Source: Bacillota bacterium (GTDB lineage: Bacteria; Bacillota_I; Bacilli_A; RFN20; CAG-826). Taken from it: DNA of 51,115 nt. Below the pieces are notes generated by a model. That model was not told where the DNA came from, did no database searches, and saw only the letters and a program-made list of their open reading frames with translations. This document shows positions 17,879-26,541 of this stretch, in pieces. The stretch lies in assembly GCA_030831415.1 (NCBI GenBank), contig JAURLC010000061.1, positions 1 through 51,115 of the forward strand. The letters are read 5' to 3'. The translations under genes were made by a program, and so were the position numbers. Position 1 is the first letter of the stretch. Each line of letters starts with the position of its first letter.

Positions 17879-19334
17879 TCGATTAATTTTTGAACTTTCT
17901 TCTCCAGGACGTGTCGGCTTTGAATTAACACGGCAAGGCTTTTCTTCAACGGATATTAAAAGTTCACTTGATGCCTCACTTTTCCGTGATCAACCTGCCG
18001 AACTTCCTGAAGTTTCTGAACTTGACCTTGTCCGTCATTACACCAAAGTTTCCCAAAAAAATATTGGTATCGAATCCGGTTTTTATCCACTAGGATCATG
18101 CACGATGAAATATAATCCTAAAATTAATGATGAAATGGCGTCGTTGGATGGATTTCGTCAAATCCACCCCCTTCAACCGTTATCAACCGTTCAACCCTTA
18201 TTAAAGATTTACCATGAGACGTCTACGATGCTCAATCAAATCACGGGAATGGCAGGCACAACCCTTAACACCTTTGCCGGTGCACATGGGGAACTTATTG
18301 GTTTAATGATCATGAAGCATTTTCACGAGCTTCGTGGTGATTCTAAGCGAACCAAAGTTATTATCCCTGATTCTGCCCACGGTACAAATCCAGCCAGTGC
18401 GATGATGCTTGGTTATGAAACGATCACATTACCTTCAAAAAATGGATTAGTTGATATCGAGACATTGCGTCCTTTGCTTAACGATACAATCGCAGGTATT
18501 ATGCTGACAAATCCAAACACAATGGGGCTTTTTGAAAAGGATATTCTTGCCATTTCTAAAGCTGTTCATGATATCGGGGGATTACTTTATTATGATGGTG
18601 CCAATCTCAATCCTTTATTAGGCGTCGCCCGTCCTGGTGATATGGGCTTTGATATCATGCATATGAATTTACACAAAACGTTCTCTACTCCTCATGGAGG
18701 GGGTGGACCAGGTTCAGGTCCTGTCAGTGTTGCTTCCCATTTAGTGGACTATTTACCAAGCCCTGTCGTGACAAAACAACATGATGATTCCTTTACACTG
18801 AGCTATCCAGAAAAAGCATGTGGTCAAGTCGGTGGATTCTACGGCAATTTTTTAGTCATGATTCGTGCCTATTCCTATTTAAGAACTGTTGCAGAAGATT
18901 TAATGCACGTTGGACCCAATGCAATCTTAAACGCCAATTACATTAAAGAATCCCTAAAAGACGACTATAAACTTGTTATTGAATCTCCTTGCATGCATGA
19001 ATTTGTCTTTAGTGGATTAAAAGATCAATCCTCTGGTGTCAAGACACTCGATATCGCCAAAAGAACTTTAGATTTTGGGATACACGCACCCACCATTTAT
19101 TTCCCCCTTCTTGTTGATCAATCGATTATGATTGAACCAACGGAAGTAGAATCCAAAGAAACACTCGACCAATTTATTGCTATTTTTAAACAAATCGCCC
19201 ATGAAGCACGAACTAATCCTGATATCGTGAAAACAGCACCGCATTCCACACCTGTAGGTCGATTAGATGAAGTCATGGCCGCTCGTTTTCCAACTTTACA
19301 TTACAAAGCACTTAAAAATATTCACGAATCATAA
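17868..19334 (+). CDS. gcvPB: Glycine dehydrogenase (decarboxylating) subunit 2
   Basis: This is the PLP-carrying subunit of the split P protein, 488 residues. It decarboxylates glycine and passes the aminomethyl group to lipoyl-GcvH. Lys270 in 'MNLHKTFSTPHGGGGPGSGP' is the PLP Schiff-base lysine. 'GFYPLGSCTMKYNPKIND' (about 71-88) and 'DSAHGTNPASAMMLGY' (about 168-183) are further family motifs. AAGG precedes the ATG by six bases, inside the gcvPA end. The last three bases of gcvPA's coding sequence plus its stop are read in another frame. Confidence 0.97.
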   Translation: MAYNRLIFELSSPGRVGFELTRQGFSSTDIKSSLDASLFRDQPAELPEVSELDLVRHYTKVSQKNIGIESGFYPLGSCTMKYNPKINDEMASLDGFRQIHPLQPLSTVQPLLKIYHETSTMLNQITGMAGTTLNTFAGAHGELIGLMIMKHFHELRGDSKRTKVIIPDSAHGTNPASAMMLGYETITLPSKNGLVDIETLRPLLNDTIAGIMLTNPNTMGLFEKDILAISKAVHDIGGLLYYDGANLNPLLGVARPGDMGFDIMHMNLHKTFSTPHGGGGPGSGPVSVASHLVDYLPSPVVTKQHDDSFTLSYPEKACGQVGGFYGNFLVMIRAYSYLRTVAEDLMHVGPNAILNANYIKESLKDDYKLVIESPCMHEFVFSGLKDQSSGVKTLDIAKRTLDFGIHAPTIYFPLLVDQSIMIEPTEVESKETLDQFIAIFKQIAHEARTNPDIVKTAPHSTPVGRLDEVMAARFPTLHYKALKNIHES

Positions 19335-19412
19335 TGTTTTCACGGAAACTTATTCTTTGCACTATAGCAATCTTTTTGCTACTTTATTTGTATATTTTTT
19401 AGGAGGTTTCAT

Positions 19413-20870
19413 ATGAAACTAAAACGCGAACTTGGATTGTTCTCTAGTGTCGCTATTCTTGCAGGAATTATGATTGGTTCGGGAATTTATTTCTTCTCGA
19501 TGCTCGTCTTGGGCTTAGCAAGTAATAGTCTTGGTCTATCCCTTGTTGCTTGGGTGGTTGGTGGGATTTTAACGTTATTTTCCGCTTTAACTTATGCTGA
19601 GCTTGGGACTTTATTCCCTAAAACAGGGGGTTATTATGTTTATCTTAAAAAAGCTTTTGGACCTCGGCTTGCTTTTTTATCCGGTATCACCAACTTCTTT
19701 TTATCAAGTAGTGGTTCAGTAGCCCTCCTTGCACTCCTCTTTGCTCAAGCATTAGGATTCATGCTAAGCACTCCATTTGATGGTGTAACGACTGCCATTA
19801 TTGCAGTCGTTGTTATACTTGTTTTATCCCTCATTAATTATTTGGGTGTCCGTTATGGCAAGGTTGTTCAGAATATTTTCTTTGTTGCCAAGCTTCTCCC
19901 ACTATTCATTGTTATTTTTTATGGCTTATTTTTTGGCACACAAACGGACATTTTTGCCTCTAATGGCGCAGAAAATGTCGAACTAGGATTATTAATGTCC
20001 GGCTTATTGTTTGCGGTAGCCCGTACTTTATTTGCCTACGAAGGATGGACGAACTTGAATAATGTGGTCGAAGAAATGAAAGATGCCCAACGTGATTTGC
20101 CTAAAGCATTAACAATCGCTGTCTTGTTTGTGATGTCCGTGTATGTTTTGTTTGTTGTCGGTTTATATCGTATTTTAGATTTATCTACTTTAACTGCAGC
20201 TGCTGAAGGTGCACTCAGTGCTGGCTTTGATGTCACGGCGATTTTCGGTGCATTTGGCACGATTTTTGCAGACTTTGCGGATGCCTTATCCCTCATCGTT
20301 TTTGGTGCGATTGTCATCTCTATCTTTGGCGCACTTAACGGTTCAATTTTATCGTTTCCACGCGTGTATTATGCAATGGCACAAGATGAAACGATGCCTT
20401 CTATGTTTGGAAAAATTGATAAGAAGTTCGGGACACCTTGGGTGGCGATTGTCGGTCAAACCATTGTATCCATTGTGATCGTTTTACTTGGGTATGACAA
20501 TGTTAATTACTTACTTACCTTTGTCCTCTTTGGTGGACTCATCTTCAATACACTTATTTTCTCTTCTATTTTCATGTTCCGTAAGACGATGAAAGAAACC
20601 AAACGTACATACAAAGTCTGGGGATATCCTTATGTTCCTGCGTTTGCCATTGCGGGTATGGTGATTTTATTAGTTGTTACCTTAATCAACAGCTTTGAAC
20701 CAACCATTATCGGTATCTTTGTCTTACTCATCGGTAATGGGGTTTATGATGTTTTTATGGACAAAAAACATCTTCAAGTAGCCGATATAACACCTGCTTT
20801 AGCCCGTAAAGCTGTCGTTGTAAAAACACGAAAAACAACATCAAAAAAGACAACGACCAAGAAAAAATAA
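19413..20870 (+). CDS. APC-family amino acid permease
   Basis: This is a 485-residue transporter with about 12 membrane helices of the amino acid-polyamine-organocation superfamily. The first helix has the family's 'GIMIGSGIYFF' substrate-binding loop, and 'ALTYAELGTLFPKTGGYYVYL' follows. The N-terminal and LAT-like pattern (including 'RTLFAYEGWTNLNNVVEEMKD') suits an amino acid exchanger. AGGAGG stands seven bases before the ATG. It follows the glycine cleavage operon by 78 bases on the same strand, so import of glycine or serine is a natural guess but not shown. The last about 20 residues are a Lys/Thr-rich tail ('TRKTTSKKTTTKKK'), unusual for the family and predicted cytoplasmic. Confidence 0.9.
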   Translation: MKLKRELGLFSSVAILAGIMIGSGIYFFSMLVLGLASNSLGLSLVAWVVGGILTLFSALTYAELGTLFPKTGGYYVYLKKAFGPRLAFLSGITNFFLSSSGSVALLALLFAQALGFMLSTPFDGVTTAIIAVVVILVLSLINYLGVRYGKVVQNIFFVAKLLPLFIVIFYGLFFGTQTDIFASNGAENVELGLLMSGLLFAVARTLFAYEGWTNLNNVVEEMKDAQRDLPKALTIAVLFVMSVYVLFVVGLYRILDLSTLTAAAEGALSAGFDVTAIFGAFGTIFADFADALSLIVFGAIVISIFGALNGSILSFPRVYYAMAQDETMPSMFGKIDKKFGTPWVAIVGQTIVSIVIVLLGYDNVNYLLTFVLFGGLIFNTLIFSSIFMFRKTMKETKRTYKVWGYPYVPAFAIAGMVILLVVTLINSFEPTIIGIFVLLIGNGVYDVFMDKKHLQVADITPALARKAVVVKTRKTTSKKTTTKKK

Positions 20871-20888
20871 CCCGTTGTTCATGAAAAA

Positions 20889-20917
20889 TAAAAAGACCTC
20901 TTGAAGAGGTCTTTTTT
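20889..20917. terminator. Terminator after the APC permease
   Basis: The stem AAAAGACCTC / GAGGTCTTTT has a short loop (TTGAA) and ends in six T. An A-run on the other side makes it usable for the converging CvpA-like gene as well. Confidence 0.9.
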
Positions 20918-20935
20918 GATTCAATAAAGAAGGAA

Positions 20936-21574
20936 CTATAAGTTAAAGAAACCAGAATAATCGATTAATCCATTCAGCGTCGATAACAAAATGGAGTTAT
21001 CGGGATGAAGTGATTCGATTAACGTTGAAACATAAATGTTGGTAAAAATTTGCGGCGTGTACGTTGCAAGGGATTGCATCACAACATTAAAGAATAAGAC
21101 ATACATTAGCCCTTCAAGCAACCCTACTGTAAAACCAATACCTTTAACTTTTAAGACAACCATGGGATCAAAATCACGATAAGAATAATTTTTTCCTTTA
21201 ATCGGAGTAAAAAGAATGTAAATGAAACCAAAGATGAAATTCCCTAAAAGGAGCACGCCTGTCACGACAAGGAACATCGCAAATGTTTTGGTTAGATTAA
21301 CAGATCCAAAAGTTAAATATGCACTCACTGTAGGTTCAATGATGGATGTAACGGCATCTAAAAACAGGGTCACGATGACAAGAATGGTGACGAGGGATAA
21401 AAACAAATTCCATAAACCAAACCAATACCCTTTTTTGATACCAGACAAACCCATAATAAGAAGGAACAAAACAATCGCTCCATCCGCAATCAATGGATTT
21501 TGTAAAATACCTAAAATAGTCGATTCAACTTGTTGTAAAATTCCTGAAATATCCATAATTAAAGAATATACCAC
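20936..21574 (-). CDS. CvpA-like membrane protein
   Basis: This 212-residue protein has about four hydrophobic helices. The pattern 'GIKKGYWFGLWNLFLSLVTIL' resembles the CvpA/colicin V production family (compare 'GxxxGFxxGLxxxl'), whose exact role is unclear. The start is uncertain. GTG at 21574 has AAGGAAG five bases upstream; ATG at 21556 has no Shine-Dalgarno but gives a more typical N-terminus (MDISG). It stands alone on the minus strand between two plus-strand operons and shares the terminator with the amino acid permease. Confidence 0.65.
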   Translation of the reverse strand: MVYSLIMDISGILQQVESTILGILQNPLIADGAIVLFLLIMGLSGIKKGYWFGLWNLFLSLVTILVIVTLFLDAVTSIIEPTVSAYLTFGSVNLTKTFAMFLVVTGVLLLGNFIFGFIYILFTPIKGKNYSYRDFDPMVVLKVKGIGFTVGLLEGLMYVLFFNVVMQSLATYTPQIFTNIYVSTLIESLHPDNSILLSTLNGLIDYSGFFNL

Positions 21575-21664
21575 AAGTTCTTCCTTTTTGAGTAAATTTT
21601 TGTTTTCATAGAAACCTTTGATTTCAAATTAAACAGAAATTGACTAAAATAAAATTCCACTTGT

Positions 21665-22930
21665 ATGTTAAAACCACCCCGACCTTCTTCTTTTCCTAAC
21701 GTTGTTTCTGTCCTCGACTTAAAAAGCTTTTATGCGGTTGTTGAATGTGTCGAACGAGGATTAGATCCGTTTAAAACTCCTCTTGTAGTAGCCGATAAAA
21801 CACGAGGCACTGGGACGATTGTTTTAGCCGTGTCCCCTTTTTTACGAAAACAAGGTGTTCCCTCACGTCTACGTGTGTTTGAGTTACCCAAGCGCGATGA
21901 TATTATTTTTGCCACACCAAGAATGAGTTTGTATTTACAACGGTCTGCTCAAGTGATGCAAACACTCTTAGATTTTGTCGGTGAGGATGATCTACATGTC
22001 TATAGCATTGATGAGGCATTTTTAAATTTAGGACCTTACTTATCTTTTTATAAAAAAACACCAGAAGCGATCATGCTTATGATCAAAGAAACGTTATATG
22101 AACGAATGAAGTTATTAGCAACCGTAGGTATTGGAGATAATCCTTTTCTTGCAAAAAGTGCCTTAGACAATGAATCTAAAAAAACGAAAAATGGCATTGC
22201 CATTTGGCGAAAAGAAGAGATTAAAAAGAAGCTATGGACTTTACCGATTGGGGATATGTGGGGGGTAGCCAAGCGAATGGAAGCCCGACTTCAACAACTC
22301 GGTATTTTCACAATTGGCGATTTAGCGAATTATCCCCTTCATCGCTTACATGCACTGTTTGGGATGATGTGTGAACAATTGCATCGACATGCAAATGGCA
22401 TTGATGAATCAAACATTCGTGAAAAATATGTTCCTGAATCTCCAGGCATTAGCATGGGACAAGTTTTATATCGTGATTATGAACCTAGTGAAATCCCTGT
22501 TGTCCTTCGAGAAATGTGTGATGATTTATGTTTGCGACTTCGTCTTGAACGTCAATTATCAAGTTTAGTTCATCTATCGATTGGATACTCGAAAACGATG
22601 GGAGGATTTTCTCATCAAATGAGCTTAATTCGCGCAACCGATGACGAAGATGAATTATACAACGCATTAATGGTGTTATTTCATAAATATATCGAAGACA
22701 AACCCGTTCGTAATATTACGTTTGCTTTCCGAAAACTTGTGCCATTGAAAAACGAGCAACTCGACTTATTTGTCGATCCTTTCTTATCCGATAAAAAAAG
22801 AAAACTCCAACAAACCATTGCAACCATCAAATCTCGTTTTGGGCATAATGCAGTTTTACGAACGTCCGCACTTTTAGAGGCCTCAACAACGAAAGAACGG
22901 CACACACTTATAGGAGGACATCGTAAATGA
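21665..22930 (+). CDS. Y-family DNA polymerase (UvrX/YqjW type)
   Basis: This is a translesion polymerase, 421 residues. Catalytic acidic residues are visible: Asp18 in 'VLDLKSFYA' and Asp116-Glu117 in 'YSIDEAFL'. The thumb HhH region 'LPIGDMWGVAKRMEARLQQLGI' follows. A clamp-binding motif QLDLF sits at about 365-369, near the C-terminus. The N-terminal form and the YolD partner right after it match the UvrX/YqjW subgroup of Firmicutes rather than classical DinB. No Shine-Dalgarno precedes ATG 21665, and a TAAAAT box lies only about 10-15 bases upstream, so the mRNA may have almost no leader. I see no LexA box. Confidence 0.93.
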   Translation: MLKPPRPSSFPNVVSVLDLKSFYAVVECVERGLDPFKTPLVVADKTRGTGTIVLAVSPFLRKQGVPSRLRVFELPKRDDIIFATPRMSLYLQRSAQVMQTLLDFVGEDDLHVYSIDEAFLNLGPYLSFYKKTPEAIMLMIKETLYERMKLLATVGIGDNPFLAKSALDNESKKTKNGIAIWRKEEIKKKLWTLPIGDMWGVAKRMEARLQQLGIFTIGDLANYPLHRLHALFGMMCEQLHRHANGIDESNIREKYVPESPGISMGQVLYRDYEPSEIPVVLREMCDDLCLRLRLERQLSSLVHLSIGYSKTMGGFSHQMSLIRATDDEDELYNALMVLFHKYIEDKPVRNITFAFRKLVPLKNEQLDLFVDPFLSDKKRKLQQTIATIKSRFGHNAVLRTSALLEASTTKERHTLIGGHRK

Positions 22931-23235
22931 GTGATCGTGGGATGAAAAAATGGGCACCTTATGCTTCGCTCATTGAGCAAAAAGGAACGATGAACCGCAT
23001 GAAGACAAATCGGGTGAAAATGCAGAAGCCTTTATTATCTAGCGAGACAGCAGAAGCGATTAATCGAGGTTTACTTGAAAATATCGGAAAAACCATCCAT
23101 ATAACCTATTTTGAAGATGGAGAAAGAAAATCGATTAAGACGACATTATTAGCCATTAAAAAGGATGAAAACCGTATCAAAACCACGGATGGTTTTTTCT
23201 TATTGAAATCTTTATTAGCCGTCGATCCAAATTAA
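22927..23235 (+). CDS. YolD-like family protein
   Basis: This small protein of 102 residues belongs to the YolD-like family. 'KWAPYASLIEQ' near the start and the domain from about 35 to 95 ('IGKTIHITYFEDGERKSIKTT') fit. YolD proteins are commonly encoded directly next to UvrX-type Y-family polymerases and are thought to be structural partners of UmuD type without the protease. The start overlaps the polymerase stop by four bases (ATGA), with AGGAGGA eight bases upstream, so translation is coupled. Confidence 0.88.
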   Translation: MSDRGMKKWAPYASLIEQKGTMNRMKTNRVKMQKPLLSSETAEAINRGLLENIGKTIHITYFEDGERKSIKTTLLAIKKDENRIKTTDGFFLLKSLLAVDPN

Positions 23236-23348
23236 CCAATAAATTCGGTTTTTCTATTGTTTAATTGATATGCATAGTACTTCCATCCAACCTCAATTTA
23301 AGAATTCCCCCTCTTATTTTCCTGTATTTTCGTGTAAAGTTATAAAGG

Positions 23349-23876
23349 ATGAACACGCGCATCAATACGTTACTTATTCGTATTCAACAAGGGGAAGTCG
23401 AAGCGATGAATGAACTTTATGTCGAAACAAAACGAGGCATTTTTAGTTTTGTTTTACCCTATTTGCATGACATTCATTTAACTGAAGATATCATGCAAGA
23501 AACGTATATGAAAATTTTTCACAACATTCACCAATATCAACCTAAAACCAATGGGTTAAATTGGATGTTAACGATTGCAAAAAATACCGCACTGAATTTA
23601 CTCAATGTTCGTCAACGAGAAGATTCGTTTGACACGCAAGAAATGAATGATCGTCTTGATGGTGGCGTTGACACCTATCACTTTGACTCACCCATTATTC
23701 AAAAAGCTAAAGAGGTTTTACCCGAAGATGAAGCAACGATTGTTTTCTTATATGCCATCGGGGAATACAAACATCGAGAAATTGCCTCGATGTTATCCTT
23801 ACCACTTGGGACGGTCACATGGAAATACAACAAAGCAATGAAAACATTAAAGGAGGTTTTTGCCAATGAACAATAA
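23349..23876 (+). CDS. ECF-type RNA polymerase sigma factor
   Basis: This 175-residue protein has sigma-70 region 2 at about 20-90 ('DIMQETYMKIFHNIHQY', 'NGLNWMLTIAKNTALNLL') and region 4 at about 115-170 ('EYKHREIASMLSLPLGTVTWKYNKAMKTL'). Regions 1 and 3 are missing, as in ECF sigma factors. AAAGG directly abuts ATG 23349 with no spacing, so the ribosome-binding site is poor. A possible -10 (TAAAGT, 23335-23340) would place the transcript start at the ATG. Its stop overlaps the start of the next gene, a single-pass membrane protein that probably controls it. The regulon is unknown. Confidence 0.92.
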   Translation: MNTRINTLLIRIQQGEVEAMNELYVETKRGIFSFVLPYLHDIHLTEDIMQETYMKIFHNIHQYQPKTNGLNWMLTIAKNTALNLLNVRQREDSFDTQEMNDRLDGGVDTYHFDSPIIQKAKEVLPEDEATIVFLYAIGEYKHREIASMLSLPLGTVTWKYNKAMKTLKEVFANEQ

Positions 23877-25077
23877 AGATCTCCTCAAAAAAATCAAACA
23901 AGAAGCTGACCATATTCAGCCTGATTTAACTGTCTTTTTACACGAACGTTTTGGTTCGCCTATTCAAAAGAAAAAAGTATCGATTTGGAATCTACTTCCT
24001 TCTGCAACGCTTGTGATTGGTTTTTTTATCATGGGCATTTTAATGGGTACCTTTACCCCACTCGATATTGCTTCTTCAACCCCCACCTCTACCCCAGGTT
24101 CAACGACAACATCCATTACCTCAGAAAATCCTTCTTTACCCCCCAGTTCGGAAGTTACCTTACCCCCACTGCGATTAGAAGGGGATAAAGATGCTTTGTC
24201 GGTTTCCACAATAACAACTGCTACATTATTTAACAGTCTATCAACACCTTCCACCGCTCCTTTACCCTCATTTAAATTTTCAACCTATAGTCCGGGAAGA
24301 CCTTCCTATAATTTTGAGGAAACCATGACCCTCGTTCGTCCTTATTTAGGATTGTTTGAACAACTTCTTGGTCAAACCACAGCTCCATTAGTGATTACAG
24401 AAACATTAATCGATCAACCTTTTGAATATGTCGATCGATTTATTACCTATGATATTCAAGGTTTACCCATCGAATATGAACTCTATTACAATTTGGTCAA
24501 TGTCGAAACCATCCATGATGAAGTGTATTATTCTTTAACCGGCGAACTTATCATTAATCAAGGGTCACCACTTCTTGTCACAGGTTCCAAAGTCTTAGAT
24601 GATGATGAAACTATTCTCTCATTTAAAGCAGAATTCGATGAGAATAATTACCTTGAATCCATATATAAATACGAAGAAGATGAAACGAAAATTCGTATAC
24701 GCCACATGACCGATGGTGTATTACAAGTCAATATTTTTAAACTAGAGCTCGATGATGATGAAACGGAAATCGAACTCCTATTCTTAGAAGAAAATGACGA
24801 AAACCGTGTGCGCGATCGATTTAACTTTGAGTATGAAGTCGAAGACGGTGAAAATGTTTTGAAAATTAGTTTCTCCCTTTCTACAGATAATGGTCAAGTG
24901 CGAGGGAAAATAAAAGTTCTTGTCGTTGAAATTGTAGATGAAAATGACCAAATCATTGGGTATGAGTATTTAGCTTACGAATTGGATGATGAAGGAAATG
25001 AAACCTCTGAATGGCGAGACGAACGAGATGATCGTCACGATGACGAGGAAGACGACGATGAAGAGGATGATGATTAA
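23866..25077 (+). CDS. Predicted membrane partner (anti-sigma-like) with acidic tail
   Basis: This 403-residue protein has a short N-terminal cytosolic part (about 1-40), one membrane helix (about 42-64), a Ser/Thr/Pro linker and a large external beta-rich domain. The tail is extremely acidic: of the last 20 residues about 16 are Asp or Glu. I do not recognise the external domain. Position after an ECF sigma factor with an 11-base overlap, and the topology, suggest an anti-sigma factor, but no ASD zinc motif (HxxxCxxC) is seen. ATG at 23866 has AGGAGG nine bases upstream; an earlier TTG (23860) is less likely. Acidic residues might bind calcium or cell-wall polymers. Confidence 0.7.
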   Translation: MNNKDLLKKIKQEADHIQPDLTVFLHERFGSPIQKKKVSIWNLLPSATLVIGFFIMGILMGTFTPLDIASSTPTSTPGSTTTSITSENPSLPPSSEVTLPPLRLEGDKDALSVSTITTATLFNSLSTPSTAPLPSFKFSTYSPGRPSYNFEETMTLVRPYLGLFEQLLGQTTAPLVITETLIDQPFEYVDRFITYDIQGLPIEYELYYNLVNVETIHDEVYYSLTGELIINQGSPLLVTGSKVLDDDETILSFKAEFDENNYLESIYKYEEDETKIRIRHMTDGVLQVNIFKLELDDDETEIELLFLEENDENRVRDRFNFEYEVEDGENVLKISFSLSTDNGQVRGKIKVLVVEIVDENDQIIGYEYLAYELDDEGNETSEWRDERDDRHDDEEDDDEEDDD

Positions 25078-25089
25078 CTATCGTTTTTG

Positions 25090-25117
25090 TTGACAAGCTA
25101 AAACCTAATTTTATAAT
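25090..25117 (+). promoter_or_regulatory. glnA promoter
   Basis: A perfect -35 TTGACA (25090-25095) and perfect -10 TATAAT (25112-25117) are 16 bases apart. This is the strongest promoter in the window. I do not find a GlnR/TnrA box (TGTNAN7TNACA) over it. Confidence 0.85.
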
Positions 25118-25147
25118 TAAGTTAACATTTATAAGGGGGGACAATTT

Positions 25148-26482
25148 ATGTCCGTATGGTCGAAAGCAGACATTTTAGCATTTGCTAAAAAAGAAGATGT
25201 TCGTTTTATTCGTATGCAGTTTACTGACATGCTAGGAATGGTTAAATCCGTTGATTTGCCCGTCTCACGTCTTGAAGATGCCCTAGATAATAAAATTATG
25301 TTTGATGGGTCATCGATTGAAGGATTTGTCCGAATTAAAGAGGCAGACATGTATTTATATCCCGACTTTGATTCATGGAAAATTCTTACGTTTGAAGATT
25401 TAGCGTTAGGAAAGGTTGCCCGTTTAGTGTGTGATGTTTTCACTCCGAAGGGTGAACCCTTTGAAGGAGATCCGCGGTTTATTCTTAAAAAAGCAATCAA
25501 GAAGATGGAAGATGAAGGATTTGGTTCACTCAATGTTGGATTTGAACCTGAATTTTTCCTTTTCAAAGTCAAAGATGCTAAACCTGTTGTTGAACCTAAT
25601 GATGATGCAGGTTATTTTGATTTGGCCCCGATGGATGGAGATAATTACACGCGTCGTGATATCGCTATCGAACTTGATAAACTTGGTCTCCTTGTCCAAG
25701 CTTCCCATCATGAAGTGGCCGTTGGCCAACACGAAATTAACTTCCGCTTCCAAGATGTCTTAAAAGCGTGCGACAACCTTCAATTATTTAAAACGGTTGT
25801 AAAAGTCATTGCCCACAAGCACGGTTTGCATGCGAGCTTTATGCCAAAGCCTATCGCCGGAATTAATGGTTCAGGTATGCACACCAATATGTCATTAACG
25901 ACAACCAAAGGTGAAAATGCCTTTTTTGACCCAAAAGGTGACAAGCAGCTTTCTGAAACAGCCCGTTTATGGATGACAGGTATTTTAAATCATTCACGGT
26001 CAATCGCCGCTCTTACCAATCCAACGGTCAACAGTTATAAACGTATTATTCCCGGTTATGAAGCCCCTTGCTATGCATGTTGGTCAGATGCCAATCGTTC
26101 GGCGATGATTCGTATCCCTGCCGCACGTGGAAACTCGACGCGAACGGAATTACGAAACGTTGATCCCACAGCCAATCCTTACTTAGCGCTTGCCTTCATC
26201 TTAACAGCAGGTTTAGAAGGAATTGCAACAGCCAAGGAAACGATTCCTCCTGTCTACGATAATATTTTTGAACTTACACGGGAACAACGTGAAGAACAAG
26301 GGATTCAAAATTTACCAGAAAACTTAAAGGATGCGTTAAAGGAAATGAAAAAAGATCCTTTAATGCTGGATGTGTTAGGACAACATACCTTAACGAAGTA
26401 TCTGATTGCCAAAGAAAAAGAATGGGACAGTTACCGTACCTTCGTTTCTCAATGGGAAATTGATCGCTATCTCCGTTTGTAA
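25148..26482 (+). CDS. glnA: Glutamine synthetase, type I
   Basis: GlnA makes glutamine from glutamate, ammonia and ATP, in the cytosol as a dodecamer. It has 444 residues. Motifs are present in order: 'FDGSSIEGFVRI' (about 53-64), 'VEPNDDAGYFDLAPMD', 'VAVGQHEINFRF', 'KPIAGINGSGMHTNMS', and 'ACWSDANRSAMIRIPAARG'. The short length and lack of an adenylylation tyrosine site point to the GSI-alpha type. In Bacillus, GSI-alpha is feedback-inhibited and works with GlnR; no glnR is adjacent here. AAGGGGGG precedes the ATG. It may recapture ammonia released by the glycine cleavage system encoded nearby. Confidence 0.97.
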   Translation: MSVWSKADILAFAKKEDVRFIRMQFTDMLGMVKSVDLPVSRLEDALDNKIMFDGSSIEGFVRIKEADMYLYPDFDSWKILTFEDLALGKVARLVCDVFTPKGEPFEGDPRFILKKAIKKMEDEGFGSLNVGFEPEFFLFKVKDAKPVVEPNDDAGYFDLAPMDGDNYTRRDIAIELDKLGLLVQASHHEVAVGQHEINFRFQDVLKACDNLQLFKTVVKVIAHKHGLHASFMPKPIAGINGSGMHTNMSLTTTKGENAFFDPKGDKQLSETARLWMTGILNHSRSIAALTNPTVNSYKRIIPGYEAPCYACWSDANRSAMIRIPAARGNSTRTELRNVDPTANPYLALAFILTAGLEGIATAKETIPPVYDNIFELTREQREEQGIQNLPENLKDALKEMKKDPLMLDVLGQHTLTKYLIAKEKEWDSYRTFVSQWEIDRYLRL

Positions 26483-26503
26483 TCTGTCTGATAATGCCAA
26501 ACA

Positions 26504-26531
26504 AAAAACCCTTCATTGCTGAAGGGTTTTT
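26504..26531. terminator. Bidirectional terminator between glnA and the M29 peptidase
   Basis: AAAAACCCTTCA (26504-26515) pairs with TGAAGGGTTTTT (26520-26531) around a four-base loop. The T-run and its A-run mirror let it end both converging transcripts. Confidence 0.92.
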
Positions 26532-26541
26532 CTTTTACACA

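Noticed and set aside
23236..23348. Terminator after yolD and an ECF-type autoregulated promoter before the sigma gene
   Set aside because: Only a 4-bp AACC/GGTT stem is present, and the AACC and CGTG elements are 38 bases apart, too far for an ECF promoter.
25080..25147. GlnR/TnrA operator over the glnA promoter
   Set aside because: No TGTNAN7TNACA match; the TTGTTGACAA near-palindrome simply contains the -35.
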